From Roridomyces roridus (Eukaryota; Basidiomycota; Agaricomycetes; Agaricales; Mycenaceae): a DNA stretch of 64,000 nucleotides. Below are positions 54,504 through 64,000 of this stretch, piece after piece. The notes beneath the pieces were generated by a model. It did no database searches, was not told the origin of the DNA, and saw only the letters and a list, made by a program, of their open reading frames with translations. The translations under genes and the position numbers were made by a program. The DNA lies in assembly GCA_029378245.1 (NCBI GenBank), contig JARKIF010000001.1, forward strand, positions 3,348,001 to 3,412,000, given 5' to 3'. How positions within the stretch are numbered: the stretch's first letter is position 1; each line of letters starts with the position of its first letter.

Positions 54504-54719
54504 GATGGTTTGAAATAGGACCATATTTAGGGGATCTTTCCTACGGGCACCCATGACTAAATTTCATACTGCTACCTCTCATCTAACTTTAAATCACTGT
54601 CCGCGCACCAGCAAGAATCCAAGTCCAAATTATACTTCCGTCTCTTGGTTGAATGTAAAAATTTGAGCCGGTTTCGGTATTTACTTCAACCAACCTCTTG
54701 ACTGTGAACATCCTCCCGT

Positions 54720-57052
54720 CTAAGAAACCGTCCGCGATTGTTTCCTGGCTTTCAACCGAGGACTCCACTGCCTTCCTTCCTTATCCAACACCTTGACGTT
54801 CTTCAGAAGTAACGATTCTGCCAACAGGACAGCGTTGCTCTTGGAAATTTCCCGTCTACATAGGGCGTGAGCGCTGATCCTGGAAAGATAAGCACACTGA
54901 CTCGGTCGTAGGCCATTTGAAGTAGTGGAATTCAATTTCGCGCAGGTTTGGATACATATCGAGCATGGCTTCCACTTCTTCTGGATCGGCGTTTCTTGGG
55001 AGATTGATTCGTCAAGGAGAGCCACTCAGCGAATCTTGGGGCACGTACTTGGGCAGATCGGGGCATGAAATTTTGACTAGTGCGTGATACTGACTATCAG
55101 GCGTGAGCTTGGCCAAATCGTCTTGCTGGAGTAGATTCGAAGAAGAATACAGGTATAGAAGGAACCACGCACGTCGCAGAGTTTTATGTTGGTGAGGTTT
55201 GCGCATAAATTGAGGACTGGGATATCACGGAGCGGGCCCAGGGTGATGTGATGCAGCTTGTCTCCGTGTACTCTGAGCAAATTGTCCAGTTCAGGGCTAC
55301 TCCCATAAATCATCGGTAAAACAAGCGTGCGGAGACTATCCAGTCTGGCGGTGAAGTTGAGGAAACTGAAAAAATGTAAAACACTCTCAGAGCGAACCTT
55401 GCATTCGTAAACAGCTCGACAAGATTATTCCAGATGCCGCCGCCCAAGGTCCCGCGGATGCGGAGATCTTGCACCGTGGTAAAGACGTTTAAAAGTGCTG
55501 TTCCTCCAAGGTCGTCCCCACTGAGCCGGATATCCCCGCCGGTGTTCAAGGCACGCAGGTTCGTGAAGCGCTGCAAGGACGACAGTGATACGTCTGAATC
55601 TGTGTCGGACAGAAACACCGAGAGTTTCTGGATGGAATGGCCTGCGATCTTTCCCAACTCTTCGAACAACTCGGTTGTGATACCCAGCTGCGAATCGGCA
55701 ACCGGAGCAAGAACCTCCAAGCAAGGTATGTGACGGAAAACCACAGAAATGGCCTGTTTGTAGATCGGTGATCTCGTAGGTATAACGGCAGTGAAGATGC
55801 GGCGTATGAAAGAGCCGAGGTGAGGTTCTTTTTCCAGCAGTTGTGCCAGACCAGTGATGTTGAGCGATAAGCGGAGAGATTCGAGGAGGTGCGGATTCAG
55901 AAGTGCCAGACGCTGAACGGGATGAGCGACTGTAGCAAAGGAAAGACATCGGACGTACGTGAAAATACTTGGAAACACAAAGGACTGGAAGCCGCGATGG
56001 ATACAATTCGGAGGTACGACGCGAGAAGGTGGGAGATCTCATCTCCTCCGTGTACATGGCGAAGAAGAGTACGCGTTTCCAAACAGTTTCCCGAGTCTCT
56101 TCTGATGCGGATTGCATCGGAACAAAGAAAGGGTTCAAGGATGGTGTAATATCAGGTTCGATATGAGTCGGCTTGTGGATGCGCCTAGAGAATGTGAGCA
56201 AGTGGAAATTAAATAGAAGAAGGAAACAAACGTGTACTTGGCCAACTTCCTTAGCTGAGGATCCGATTCGATCTTTGAAACCAGTTTCTCGTCCAATGGA
56301 CGCTGGAATCGTAGTACCTTCAGTGAAGGAATACTGTAGAGGGTAGCTATCCATTGCGGAATCCTGCTGAGGGAATCGAAGGTCACGGTGTGCACCTGCG
56401 TGTGAGCAAGTAGTTGGCTCAGCTCCGTGGCTTTCTCCGCCGACTGCGGCCAGTCTGACCTCAGCTCTACGTCTGGGTATCCAAAGATACGCTGGACCGT
56501 TTCAATGAGGTCGAGGTGAAAAGGAAAAGGATCACGCACCAGATTACTCCAAGAGGGAATGCAAGTAAAGAGAGCCTTCTTCAGCGCGTCCAAATGCTTG
56601 TTTTTCAGAGGTTTGATAACATGCGGGTCGACAATGATGATGCGGTGGGGATTGATGAGGGGAAGACCTTTGCATAGGCCTCCCGTGCTATCGGAGGAAT
56701 ATATCGACAGGGATATGAAAAGGTCTGTGATGTTGGGTGCAGACTTGAGAATGGTGTGCATGGCCGTTCCAAATCCTCCCTCCACGCGCAGCTTCTTGAT
56801 GAAGAGACCAAACTCTGGATTGGTTTTGAGCACCTGCTGGAGAGCGTTCGTCTGTGCCTTGGAGCGGAGAACGACGACATTGTACAGCAAGGGAGTGGCG
56901 ACACGAAGCCAGTCTTTGCAGACCAATAAATAATCCGACGTGGATGGTGTGTAGTTGGAGAAGGGAGAGACATCGGAAGTGTCGGAAAAGAGCTCTTCGG
57001 AAACTTTTAGTGCGGGAGATAGAATCTCAGAGATGATTTCATCGGGCAACAT
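54720..57052 (-). CDS. F-box/leucine-rich-like protein (Agaricomycete family)
   Basis: The ATG at 57052 opens an F-box-like N-terminus: MLPDEIISEILSPALKV, then LVCKDWLRVATPLLYNVVVL. F-box proteins recruit targets to SCF ubiquitin ligases. The long first exon continues with FGLFIKKLRVEGGFGTAM and SAPNITDLFISLSIY. Later exons carry leucine-rich segments (LLNPHLLESLRLSLNITGL, FTNLRALNTGGDIRLSGDDL, LHHITLGPLRDIPVLNL) and, near the 3' end, MYPNLREIEFHYFKWPTTES. A C-terminal piece KNVKVLDKEGRQWSPRL, ending at 54720, fits the family but lies in another frame from the preceding WPTTES segment. Either an unresolved intron or a small frameshift separates them; otherwise the protein stops near 54880. 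A truncated duplicate of its first exon lies at about 60850-61022. Confidence 0.7.
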
Positions 57053-57143
57053 GGTGGTTCGGGATCAAGGCCATGGTTTATTTGGTCACAACAAACCCCC
57101 AGTGATGGCCCGCCACTGGCCAGTCCCGTGATCACTTCCTTCC

Positions 57144-57325
57144 ATGTCCTCCGAGTCAGCGGCAACGGCAGTTGGCCCCATCCCAGAGGGCCAGATCCTC
57201 CATTTTCTGGGGAGGATGCCCTACTACGTTCAAGCCACATCTCTCGTAAGTATCCTTGTCTTTCTCCGCACCGAGCCCTAATTTACCAAGTGAGATCTTC
57301 CTTCGTCGCGGATCGACGACTCTTG
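57144..57325 (+). pseudogene. Remnant of an F-box-like gene (duplicate of 61087-62308)
   Basis: Begins with an ATG at 57144 and matches the start of the intact gene at 61087 (shared GGCCAGAT-CTCCATTTTCT, ACATCTCT, GCACCGAGCC and GTGAGATC words). It has indels and a stop after about 45 codons, and homology is lost by about 57325. It is divergent from the intact F-box gene at 57052, just as the intact copy at 61087 is divergent from a broken F-box piece. Confidence 0.7.
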
Positions 57326-58257
57326 CGCCGTGGCAACAATCCGAGGTCCGTACCACTACTCGGCCGCCGTCAGTCGACACTTGAAAGTTGCAAGTGGCGG
57401 CGCACTCCTGGTAAGAGACGGTGGCTTGACTCGACGGCTCGGTGCAATTAAATGCCAAACAATTTCCTCTAGAAATTGAGAGAGGACGGACATGGGGGTG
57501 CAGGAAGAGTTTGACGTACCCAGTCATCCCCAGTCAAAGCCCCGTCTTCAAACTGAATAACGGCCTCGATATCCTTCCTTCAAAAGTGCCTAAGTCCAGT
57601 TCAACCTCGGTAATAAAGTAACACGGACAAGACCGTACGTACGTACAAGCTCCTTCTCTCCCTCGTTTTATTCGGAGAACCACGGATTTCAAGGCTCTTC
57701 AGCTGTTCTATAAACCTCAAATGAGGGCTCGGAGGGACCCAGCTTCCACGGTTCGAACAAATCTTACACGTGCTTCTAATTCTCATCTGCCATCCAATAA
57801 AACAGTCTGAGCAAGCACCGAGGAGATGTTGAATTCAAGGGCCCGAGGGATTTAGAATTTGAGCCTGGGAACAGACGGAGGAAGGAGCCGAAGGGCGAAT
57901 CGACTATGCTTGGTGCAGTCGACAGTCGGATAATGTTCAAGGGTCTGGTCTGGAAGAAGATTGCGCCCCACAAAAAATCGGTTGCGCTGGCTGAACATTT
58001 GTCCTCGAGGTGTCGTAGAGGGTAGCCCCTTCGTCAATTTCAATACCCTGAGCAAGTATGAAACGCATGCCGCTGCACATTCACTGTTGGGATCAGGCGA
58101 TTTTCTCCGTGCCGAGCCGTAGTATTGTTACTTCCGAAATCAACAAAATGCTATAGTACTTGGTTCCGACGATGGGGTGTCTTCATAATCAGCGGCAGGG
58201 TGAAAGGTATCTGCGGAGTTCGAGGTACTTTGTTCGCGCGCTTCAAAGACGGAACTT
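57326..58257. other. Intergenic region, no gene recognised
   Basis: Short ORFs only on both strands. No resemblance to the neighbouring duplicated genes beyond 57325. Holds the 3' flank of the kinase-like gene. Confidence 0.45.
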
Positions 58258-60318
58258 TCAACCAATTTGCAGGCCAAATTCGAGAGGAGGCTCACCGTGC
58301 GGAAACAAGGGTTCTTGTTGGTAGCAAAGTTCATAGAGTGGCTGCCCCAGGTACATTGCAAGTTCCTGGCTTTGTGCATCGAATCCTTTCGCAGTGTGGA
58401 ATGTTCGAAGACCTTCGTAGACGCTAGAGTCCCAGTAATCACCCATGACATGCATTCTCAGCTGGATCGACGGGAACCCGAGACGAAGCGGATCCTCGTC
58501 GGACAAGGGGTGATCTCCCTGTGCATCAAGGCACCAGTACCAGATACGCTGGGGCCATGCGAATGAGTCTCCGCCGAGCCAGAAATGTTGGGGTGGGCAA
58601 ACGAACAGATACCCTTCGGCCACATCTTCTCCGCTCGACGCGGAGAAATGTAGTTGAAATTCGGCAGATTGGATGAGCACTGGCGAGAAGAGGGGTAGAA
58701 AGTGTCAGCTGAGAAACAGAAAAAGAACTTGAAGGGCTCCGTACCAAATTCCTCGTGGCGGCAGGCGACTTGCAACAGTCGGAAGATATGGTTTGCTTGC
58801 GACAACCACAGGGATCTGGTGTTCTTGGGTGCGCGGACTGACATTATCGGGATCGCATTCGACAAGTCCTCCACATGAAAGCTTGTGGGTATGTCAGTCG
58901 AGGCTCAGAGCTGCGAAGCACGGATAGCGCACCATGTCCATCCAGAATCGTCAGCCTCCGTTCCGATACCACCGCCCGAGCCTACGTAATACAAACGCCA
59001 GTCCAGGTCAAATGAGATTCCGGCAATTGGCAGGGAAGCAGCTTTGACGAAATTTTCGGGCTGACCATCGGATACACCAAATGCCACAACACCCACGGTG
59101 ACCTGCGCTCCTGGCCAGTTGGAAAACCCATGGTATCGTAACAGAGAACAAGAGCAAATGTGGTGATACAGAGGGAGAGACATAAGCGCCATGGCCATTG
59201 TCTCCATGTGCACATCACCCAGCCGCAATTCTGCATCTATGGGGAAGGCGCCCGTCGACTCCAGGTTTAGGGACGGTTCCTCAATCGCGCTCGATGCTAG
59301 CTCAACGCAGAGGCGACCAGTTGTACGTCTTATCCACCACGTCCATACCGGAATGTCCATGGCCAGATTCTCCGCTCTTAGATCTCTCAATTCTTCGGGA
59401 ACAGGATGCAAAAAACTCACGTTATAATCTGTGTAAGTCATGCAACTCTGCGAAACATGAGTATGAAACTGCAATTCAGTGGACCCAGACACACTACCTG
59501 GAGATCCAGGTCCTGGAAACCACAATTAGTATGCATGATCACCCAGTCAGCTCTGCATACCCAGCATGCATGAGAATACACTGTCATGACAGGGGAGGGT
59601 TGATGGAGTGCCATAAATTCCCCGTAAGACATCAAGTCTGATCGAATGAAGCAAGTTTTATAGTCTCAAAGTTGGCGGACCGACCATCGTGAGTCACAAT
59701 AGCATATATGTTCTGCGATCTTATTAACCCAAAGATTTGAAGTAGATTGGGATGCCTGTATTCCCGATTTGAAGTCGACTAATGGGGGCAGTAAATAGCG
59801 TACCAGGATTCAGCGTAGAGTGAAACGTATCGACTCAAGTCCTACGAACTAGAGTCAGATGGGCGGCGTAGAAACATCACAACGAGTACCTCTTCAGCGT
59901 TCTCGCCTTCGTATAAAATCACAGATTTCAGGGATCGGAGACCGCGGACTTTCGCAGAAAACATTCGACGTGCAGTTACGCGAGTACCATATGAGCGGTG
60001 AGCCACCCCAGATTCGCCATCCAGACGTATCTCTCTTCTGAGATCGATATCACCTCGGCGAATCATCCTGAAATCTGCGGGATCCTTGTCAGGCGCCTAT
60101 GTAAATTCCACGAAAATATGCCTTTACCAGACCTGGCCAAAGTAGGTTGATGGACACAGATGTTGCTGGTGAAATTTCCGCCATTCACAGTGAAATGATG
60201 TGCGTCCGGGAAGAAGGCGCCAGATGATCTGTTTATCAAGAAGTCAACTCGGGCAGAACAGGGCGCGGATGTTCACATACACAGGCGCCACGGGAACAAG
60301 TTCCGATTCGGAGTTCAT
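58258..60318 (-). CDS. Kinase-like protein of an Agaricomycete-specific family (probable pseudokinase)
   Basis: The ATG at 60318 gives MNSESELVPVAPV. An intron (GTATGTG...AAACAG) joins this to SSGAFFPDAHHFTVNGGNF. The next exons have GDIDLRREI and a kinase N-lobe-like stretch, MFSAKVRGLRSLKSVILYEG, where the usual VAIK Lys is not present. Further on, RHPNLLQIFGLIRSQNIYAI resembles the helix-C and hinge region of protein kinases. No HRD or DFG motif follows. The C-terminal half has IPVWTWWIRRTTGRLCVEL, YYVGSGGGIG, RSLWLSQANHIFRLLQVA, GEDVAEGYLFVCPP and YEGLRTFHTAKGFDAQSQ, a conserved arrangement in many mushroom genomes with no assigned role. The stop is at 58258. A TATATA element lies about 40 bp upstream of the ATG. 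It sits between the two copies of the F-box pair. Confidence 0.75.
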
Positions 60319-60849
60319 GTACTTGGTATTGGGGGGGAAAGATATCTTGGAAACGCCGTTATATATTGCTTCAAAGGCTGTGCAACAGATTGGCGGAAAT
60401 CAGCATCAGACAATGCTTCGACAGTTAACAGCTTTGCTGTCAAGAGGCACGCAGATCAGGAGCTGTCAACATCGGGTTGTCGTGAGAGAGTTTCGGGTCA
60501 ACACTGATGCGACTGATCGTTCCCGCCAAGATTGACGTGATCCGATCAAATCATTACGTAGGGAGGGGTGTCTGACCTCGAAAACTTTTTTCAAAAGTTG
60601 CTCAGAATGTCTTGTTATGCACAAAAAACATTGGCATCACTGGACTTCCTTTTTGGGATGTCAAAACTCTCTCACGATACCCAATGTCTGACATTTCTGA
60701 TCTGCGTGCCCCTTGTTTGCTGTTAATGCAGGTTGCAATGATCCCTGAATACCTTGCTCTATTCTTGACAGTCTTCGACCTGCCGATCCGCGCTAGTAGC
60801 GACGCTACCCTGTTGCGTCGGGAGCCCCATCAGCCCCGGCCTCCTCCCA
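60319..60849. other. Intergenic region, no gene recognised
   Basis: Upstream region of the kinase-like gene and the far side of the F-box relic. A plus-strand ORF (60200-60535) overlaps the first exon of the kinase-like gene and has no family resemblance. Confidence 0.4.
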
Positions 60850-61022
60850 GTTTTGAGCGTGACGACACGAAACCAGTCTTTGACTCTTCAGTGCAGACCA
60901 ACAGATAAGTAATCCGACGTAGATGGTTTGCAGTTGGAGAAGGGAGAGACATCGGAAGTGTCGGAGAAGAGTTCCTCGGAGACTTTGAGTGCAGGAGATA
61001 CAATCTCAGAGATGGCAACATG
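60850..61022 (-). pseudogene. Truncated duplicate of the F-box gene first exon
   Basis: Matches 56885-57052 closely on the same strand (SPALKVSEELFSDTSDVSPF encoded in both). The start region has lost 10 bp, so the ATG at about 61022 is out of frame. The copy also has an insertion before the KDWFRVV segment and ends after about 50 codons. Confidence 0.8.
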
Positions 61023-61086
61023 ATGGACCGTGGTTCGGGACAAAGGCCGTAAGTTGTTTGGTCCGAGTCGAAACAAACACTCAGTG

Positions 61087-62308
61087 ATGTCCTCGGCAGT
61101 TGACCACATCCCAGAGCTCTATGGCCAGATTCTCCATTTTCTTGAGAATTCTGATTTAAATTTCACATCTCTTGTCTCCTGGTCCTTCGCCGCACCGAGC
61201 CGAGCTCTACTATTCCGTGAGATCGTCCTTCACAGCCGATCGACGACAAGGAGACTGGCTCGAGTACTCGACTGTTCACCCCATCTCATTCAGTCCATCC
61301 GAATCCTCCGCGTTCACATTCGCTCTGACGTCCTTATCGCGCTGCCCGGCGTGCGTTTCGTGGCGTTGCAGGAAATCCATTTCACAGAATTGGAGGATAC
61401 ATGTCCCATTTCACTGGCACAGCAGCTCATCTGTGGACTCCCAGACCTACGAAAGCTCACTTTGTCCAGCGGCGTCCGCGACCTGATGGACTTCCACGAC
61501 TTGTTCCACAATCTACCGACCACCGTAACCGCCTTGGGATTTAACCGGATGTTTCTCACTGGACCGGCTTCGTTGTATCCTGGGATATCTCAAGGAACGA
61601 AGCGATTGGTAGCCAAGTCGCTGCAATTCTCGCATACGATGTATCCTGCCAAATGGCTTCTCGAGTGTCCATTCGACATTTCACACCTGTCGGCGTTCCA
61701 TACCTGGAGCCATGCTCTCGCCAGCATCACCCAATTCTCCCAATCCTCCATCGTGAGCCTTACCCTCCCCGGCGGTGCGGCTTTCATTCCAAATTCACAT
61801 CCCTTTTCTAATTTTCCTGCCACTAGACATTCTTCCGAGCGTTCTCCCCGAATACCAACACCTCACTTCTTTCGGAATTTCCGTACACTACATGTCTCAC
61901 GCTTCCCGCTGCCTCGAGCTCGCGACGTCGAACCTCCCTCCGGATAACACCATCCCTCTTCATAATGGACGGACGTCTACTAAACACATCTGACCTCTTT
62001 CTACGGATAGATGCAGCCCTATCCGCGGCCCACTTGCCATTTCTCCGCCATGTAGCCATCGTCTTCGAACAAGAGACGGATTTCAAGTGGAATCGAGAGA
62101 AGGAGCGAAAGTGCTTCCCGAAACTGTCAGTGTCACGGTTCAGGTTGAAGGTATGCTTGCTTTCTTTGCGTGAAGAACTGGCCAGCTTACATACCCACAG
62201 CATGACCCTCGCTACTCACTTTGGAGATCTTCCGAGTACTTTCTTAAGAGATCATGCAATATATATTGCCTTGCAATGCAATGCAGATACACCTTCCCAT
62301 TAATATAA
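61087..62308 (+). CDS. F-box-like protein (Agaricomycete family), partner of the broken 60850 copy
   Basis: The ATG at 61087 opens MSSAVDHIPELYGQILHFLE, then LVSWSFAAPSRALLFREIVL, the usual F-box-like start of this family. Leucine-rich stretches follow: LIQSIRILRVHIRSDVLIAL, GLPDLRKLTLSSGVRDLMD. A phase-1 intron (GTGCGG...CACTAG, about 61773-61827) joins SLTLPG to DILPSVLPEYQHLTSFGI. A further intron near 61930-62010 must join to LFLRIDAALSAAHLPFLRH and VFEQETDFKW, and the last (GTATGC...CCACAG) leads to a short C-terminus ending at 62308. The last two junctions are provisional. Upstream it shares about 60 bp with the region before the remnant at 57144. Confidence 0.68.
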
Positions 62309-62404
62309 TAACTTCATAGCAGAAGGAGTCCGGCCTAGGTACGACAGTACGTATGTATGTATAGTTGCACTTGTTCGTTCTCAATCGCGTCCGTCCGTGA
62401 GTAA

Positions 62405-63967
62405 CTATGACCAAATGGCCCACCACCTCCTCCTCGAACTCCCCATCTTCCCCGCATCCCCACCCCCATCCACCTTGGCCGCCATCCGCAAACTAAAATC
62501 ACCAGGGCTCTTCCCTCCGAAAAATTTGCCTCCCCTCTCGCGGTCCCTTTGCCTCTGACTCCCCTTCTTCTCCTTCTCCTGCGCCGCGGCCTGTTTCATC
62601 AATGTAGGAAACGAGGACGGCGGTGATGAAGGAGGAGACCCAGACCCAGGTGCACTATCCGCCCTCCTCATTCCACCCGCAGCATCCTCAGCTGACCTCC
62701 GCACGCTCGTTCGCCTCTGCTTGCCCGCCGTCCCCGTCTTGGACAACTTGCGGGCATGCCGAGACCCCTCCATCGACGGAGGGGTCGATGCTGAGGGAAG
62801 CGACACCGATAGCTTCCTAGCCTGCCCATGTGATGACCCAGAACCCGAGCCAGACGCCACAGTTTCCTCCCCCTCCCGACTCCCATGCCGACTCGCAGGC
62901 GGCGTCGGTAACCCAAACGGCAGCTTGCCCCCCTCCTCCGTAGTGTGCTCGTCCGGTTCGACCACCGCCGGCGCCGTAGGCAACACCCCGGCAACCCAGG
63001 CACCCCTCCTCCTCCTCGTACCCTCCACCCGCTCCTCTCCTTCATCCCCGCCCTCCAACGCACCGACCAACAGCGTTTCCACGTCTCTCAACGCACGTTC
63101 TGCCAGGACGTACCCCCGCGTCTGCTTGGCCGTGGAAGTCCCAGATGCCACAAACGACCCCAACGCACCCACCAGCTTGGAGCTGCGGTAACTCGCTGGG
63201 AGGACGTGCACTATAGATGCAGGAGCCGCACTATCTGCCGCGTCGTTGTAGACAGGGAACGACGTCACCGAGGACGCACGACGTGACGTGGGAGCAGACA
63301 CTGATCCCGAGCCGAATAGGGAGAAGCGACTCCGCCGCTTCACTGGGCGGTGGGCAGGCGGTGGGGAGTCGTGAGGCGAATCTGATGTAGGGCCAGCGAC
63401 GAAACTGGGCGCGCGTGAGCTGGCTATGCTACCTGGACGCGAGTAGCCATAGGTGGAGTAGCTCGGGGAGGGCGGGCCGGAGCTGGACCATGCCAGGTCA
63501 AACGTACTGGCGCTGGCATCGCCGCCACCGCGGTGCCCTCCGATGAGGAAAGAGGTCGCGAGGGTGCTGGTGAGCACGACTTGCTTTAGCACGGCGCGCT
63601 CGGGCTGGAGGGGTGGGAGGAAGGAGATGATGGCGTCAAAGGGCCGGGCAGTACCAAACGCGCTATGTTGTTTAGGAATAGGTAGTTTGGAGAGCGAGAG
63701 GGAGGCTAGAGATGCGCGCTTGGGATTTGGGGCGCTGGAGGACAGGCTCGGGGAGAGCGATGGGGTCCGACTTCTGTTCGGAGGTGGGGCCGAAAAGAAT
63801 GCCGGATCGAGGGGAGGAGAAGGTGCAAGACGGGACTTTCGTCGCGCAGGCATGGAGTTGCGAGCATGGCGGTGCTCGGACGTAGGAAGAGATTCTGGCG
63901 TAAGAGGCTCACGAACGGTGAACGCGCCTGCTGCGTCTTGAGCAAGCTGCTCGACGTCATGGGACAT
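62405..63967 (-). CDS. Ser/Pro-rich hypothetical protein (520 residues, single exon)
   Basis: One uninterrupted frame from the ATG at 63967 (MSHDVEQLAQDAAGAFTVRE) to a stop at 62405, unusual here for having no obvious intron. Most of it is Ser-, Pro-, Arg- and Gly-rich and probably disordered. Three short stretches look folded or conserved: RPFDAIISFLPPLQPERAVL followed by KQVVLTSTLATSFLIGG; ASIVHVLPASYRSSKLVGAL; and GYVLAERALRDVETLLVGAL. It may be an adaptor-like protein, but I do not recognise the family. Downstream it converges on the F-box-like gene with about 100 bp between the stops. Confidence 0.65.
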   Translation of the reverse strand: MSHDVEQLAQDAAGAFTVREPLTPESLPTSEHRHARNSMPARRKSRLAPSPPLDPAFFSAPPPNRSRTPSLSPSLSSSAPNPKRASLASLSLSKLPIPKQHSAFGTARPFDAIISFLPPLQPERAVLKQVVLTSTLATSFLIGGHRGGGDASASTFDLAWSSSGPPSPSYSTYGYSRPGSIASSRAPSFVAGPTSDSPHDSPPPAHRPVKRRSRFSLFGSGSVSAPTSRRASSVTSFPVYNDAADSAAPASIVHVLPASYRSSKLVGALGSFVASGTSTAKQTRGYVLAERALRDVETLLVGALEGGDEGEERVEGTRRRRGAWVAGVLPTAPAVVEPDEHTTEEGGKLPFGLPTPPASRHGSREGEETVASGSGSGSSHGQARKLSVSLPSASTPPSMEGSRHARKLSKTGTAGKQRRTSVRRSAEDAAGGMRRADSAPGSGSPPSSPPSSFPTLMKQAAAQEKEKKGSQRQRDRERGGKFFGGKSPGDFSLRMAAKVDGGGDAGKMGSSRRRWWAIWS

Positions 63968-64000
63968 GCCAGTCCACGTCCGGGCGACATTAGCGGCAGC

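Noticed and set aside
57156..57527. 123-codon minus-strand ORF opposite the F-box remnant
   Set aside because: It overlaps sequence clearly homologous to the plus-strand F-box-like gene and has no resemblance of its own.
60200..60535. 111-codon plus-strand ORF
   Set aside because: Antisense to the first exons and promoter of the kinase-like gene; no family resemblance.

Overview
The window is nuclear DNA of a basidiomycete fungus, most likely a mushroom-forming Agaricomycete. Almost every gene is split by many short introns (about 43-70 nt, GT...AG with CTRAY-like branch sites). Several families typical of that group are present: a sesquiterpene synthase, a copper radical oxidase, a DUF6534-type membrane protein, F-box proteins, a C2-NACHT-WD40 (NLR-type) protein and an Agaricomycete kinase-like family. 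No bacterial or organellar signal is visible, and no RNA gene could be supported.

Left third (1-25 kb). A proline-rich protein runs off the left edge. It is followed by a secreted plant-type heme peroxidase, two adjacent non-autonomous inverted-repeat elements (2952-3664 and 3702-4492), and a tandem duplication of a sesquiterpene synthase whose second copy has lost its NSE metal-binding motif. Next come two unrecognised conserved-looking genes, a Dal5-type MFS transporter divergent from a nitrilase-family amidase, a BTB protein with a long disordered SR-rich head, a membrane-anchored copper radical oxidase, and an AAA+ ATPase with a mitochondrial-type leader.

Middle (25-41 kb). An NLR-type gene carries 14 almost identical 42-residue WD40 repeats (two seven-bladed propellers' worth). 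It is followed by a complete Ty3/Gypsy chromovirus (30833-36971, TSD CACGT, one in-frame stop in pol) and two decayed cytochrome P450 genes, one of which holds two further small insertions. This is the repeat-rich, fast-changing part of the window.

Right third (41-64 kb). Metabolic genes (Fmp46-like redox protein, GH13 alpha-amylase, carnosine N-methyltransferase-like enzyme) precede a DUF6534 membrane protein and an AIM9-like mitochondrial phosphotransferase gene. The last is cut near its start codon by a complete, apparently intact Ty1/Copia element (49496-54451, TSD AGTGT, indistinguishable LTRs). The window ends with a duplicated divergent F-box gene pair in which each duplicate has kept only one partner, a kinase-like protein between them, and a Ser/Pro-rich protein at the right edge.

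Gene models were assembled by eye. Splice sites are those that keep the reading frame and restore family motifs. Where I could not resolve one, the entry says so.
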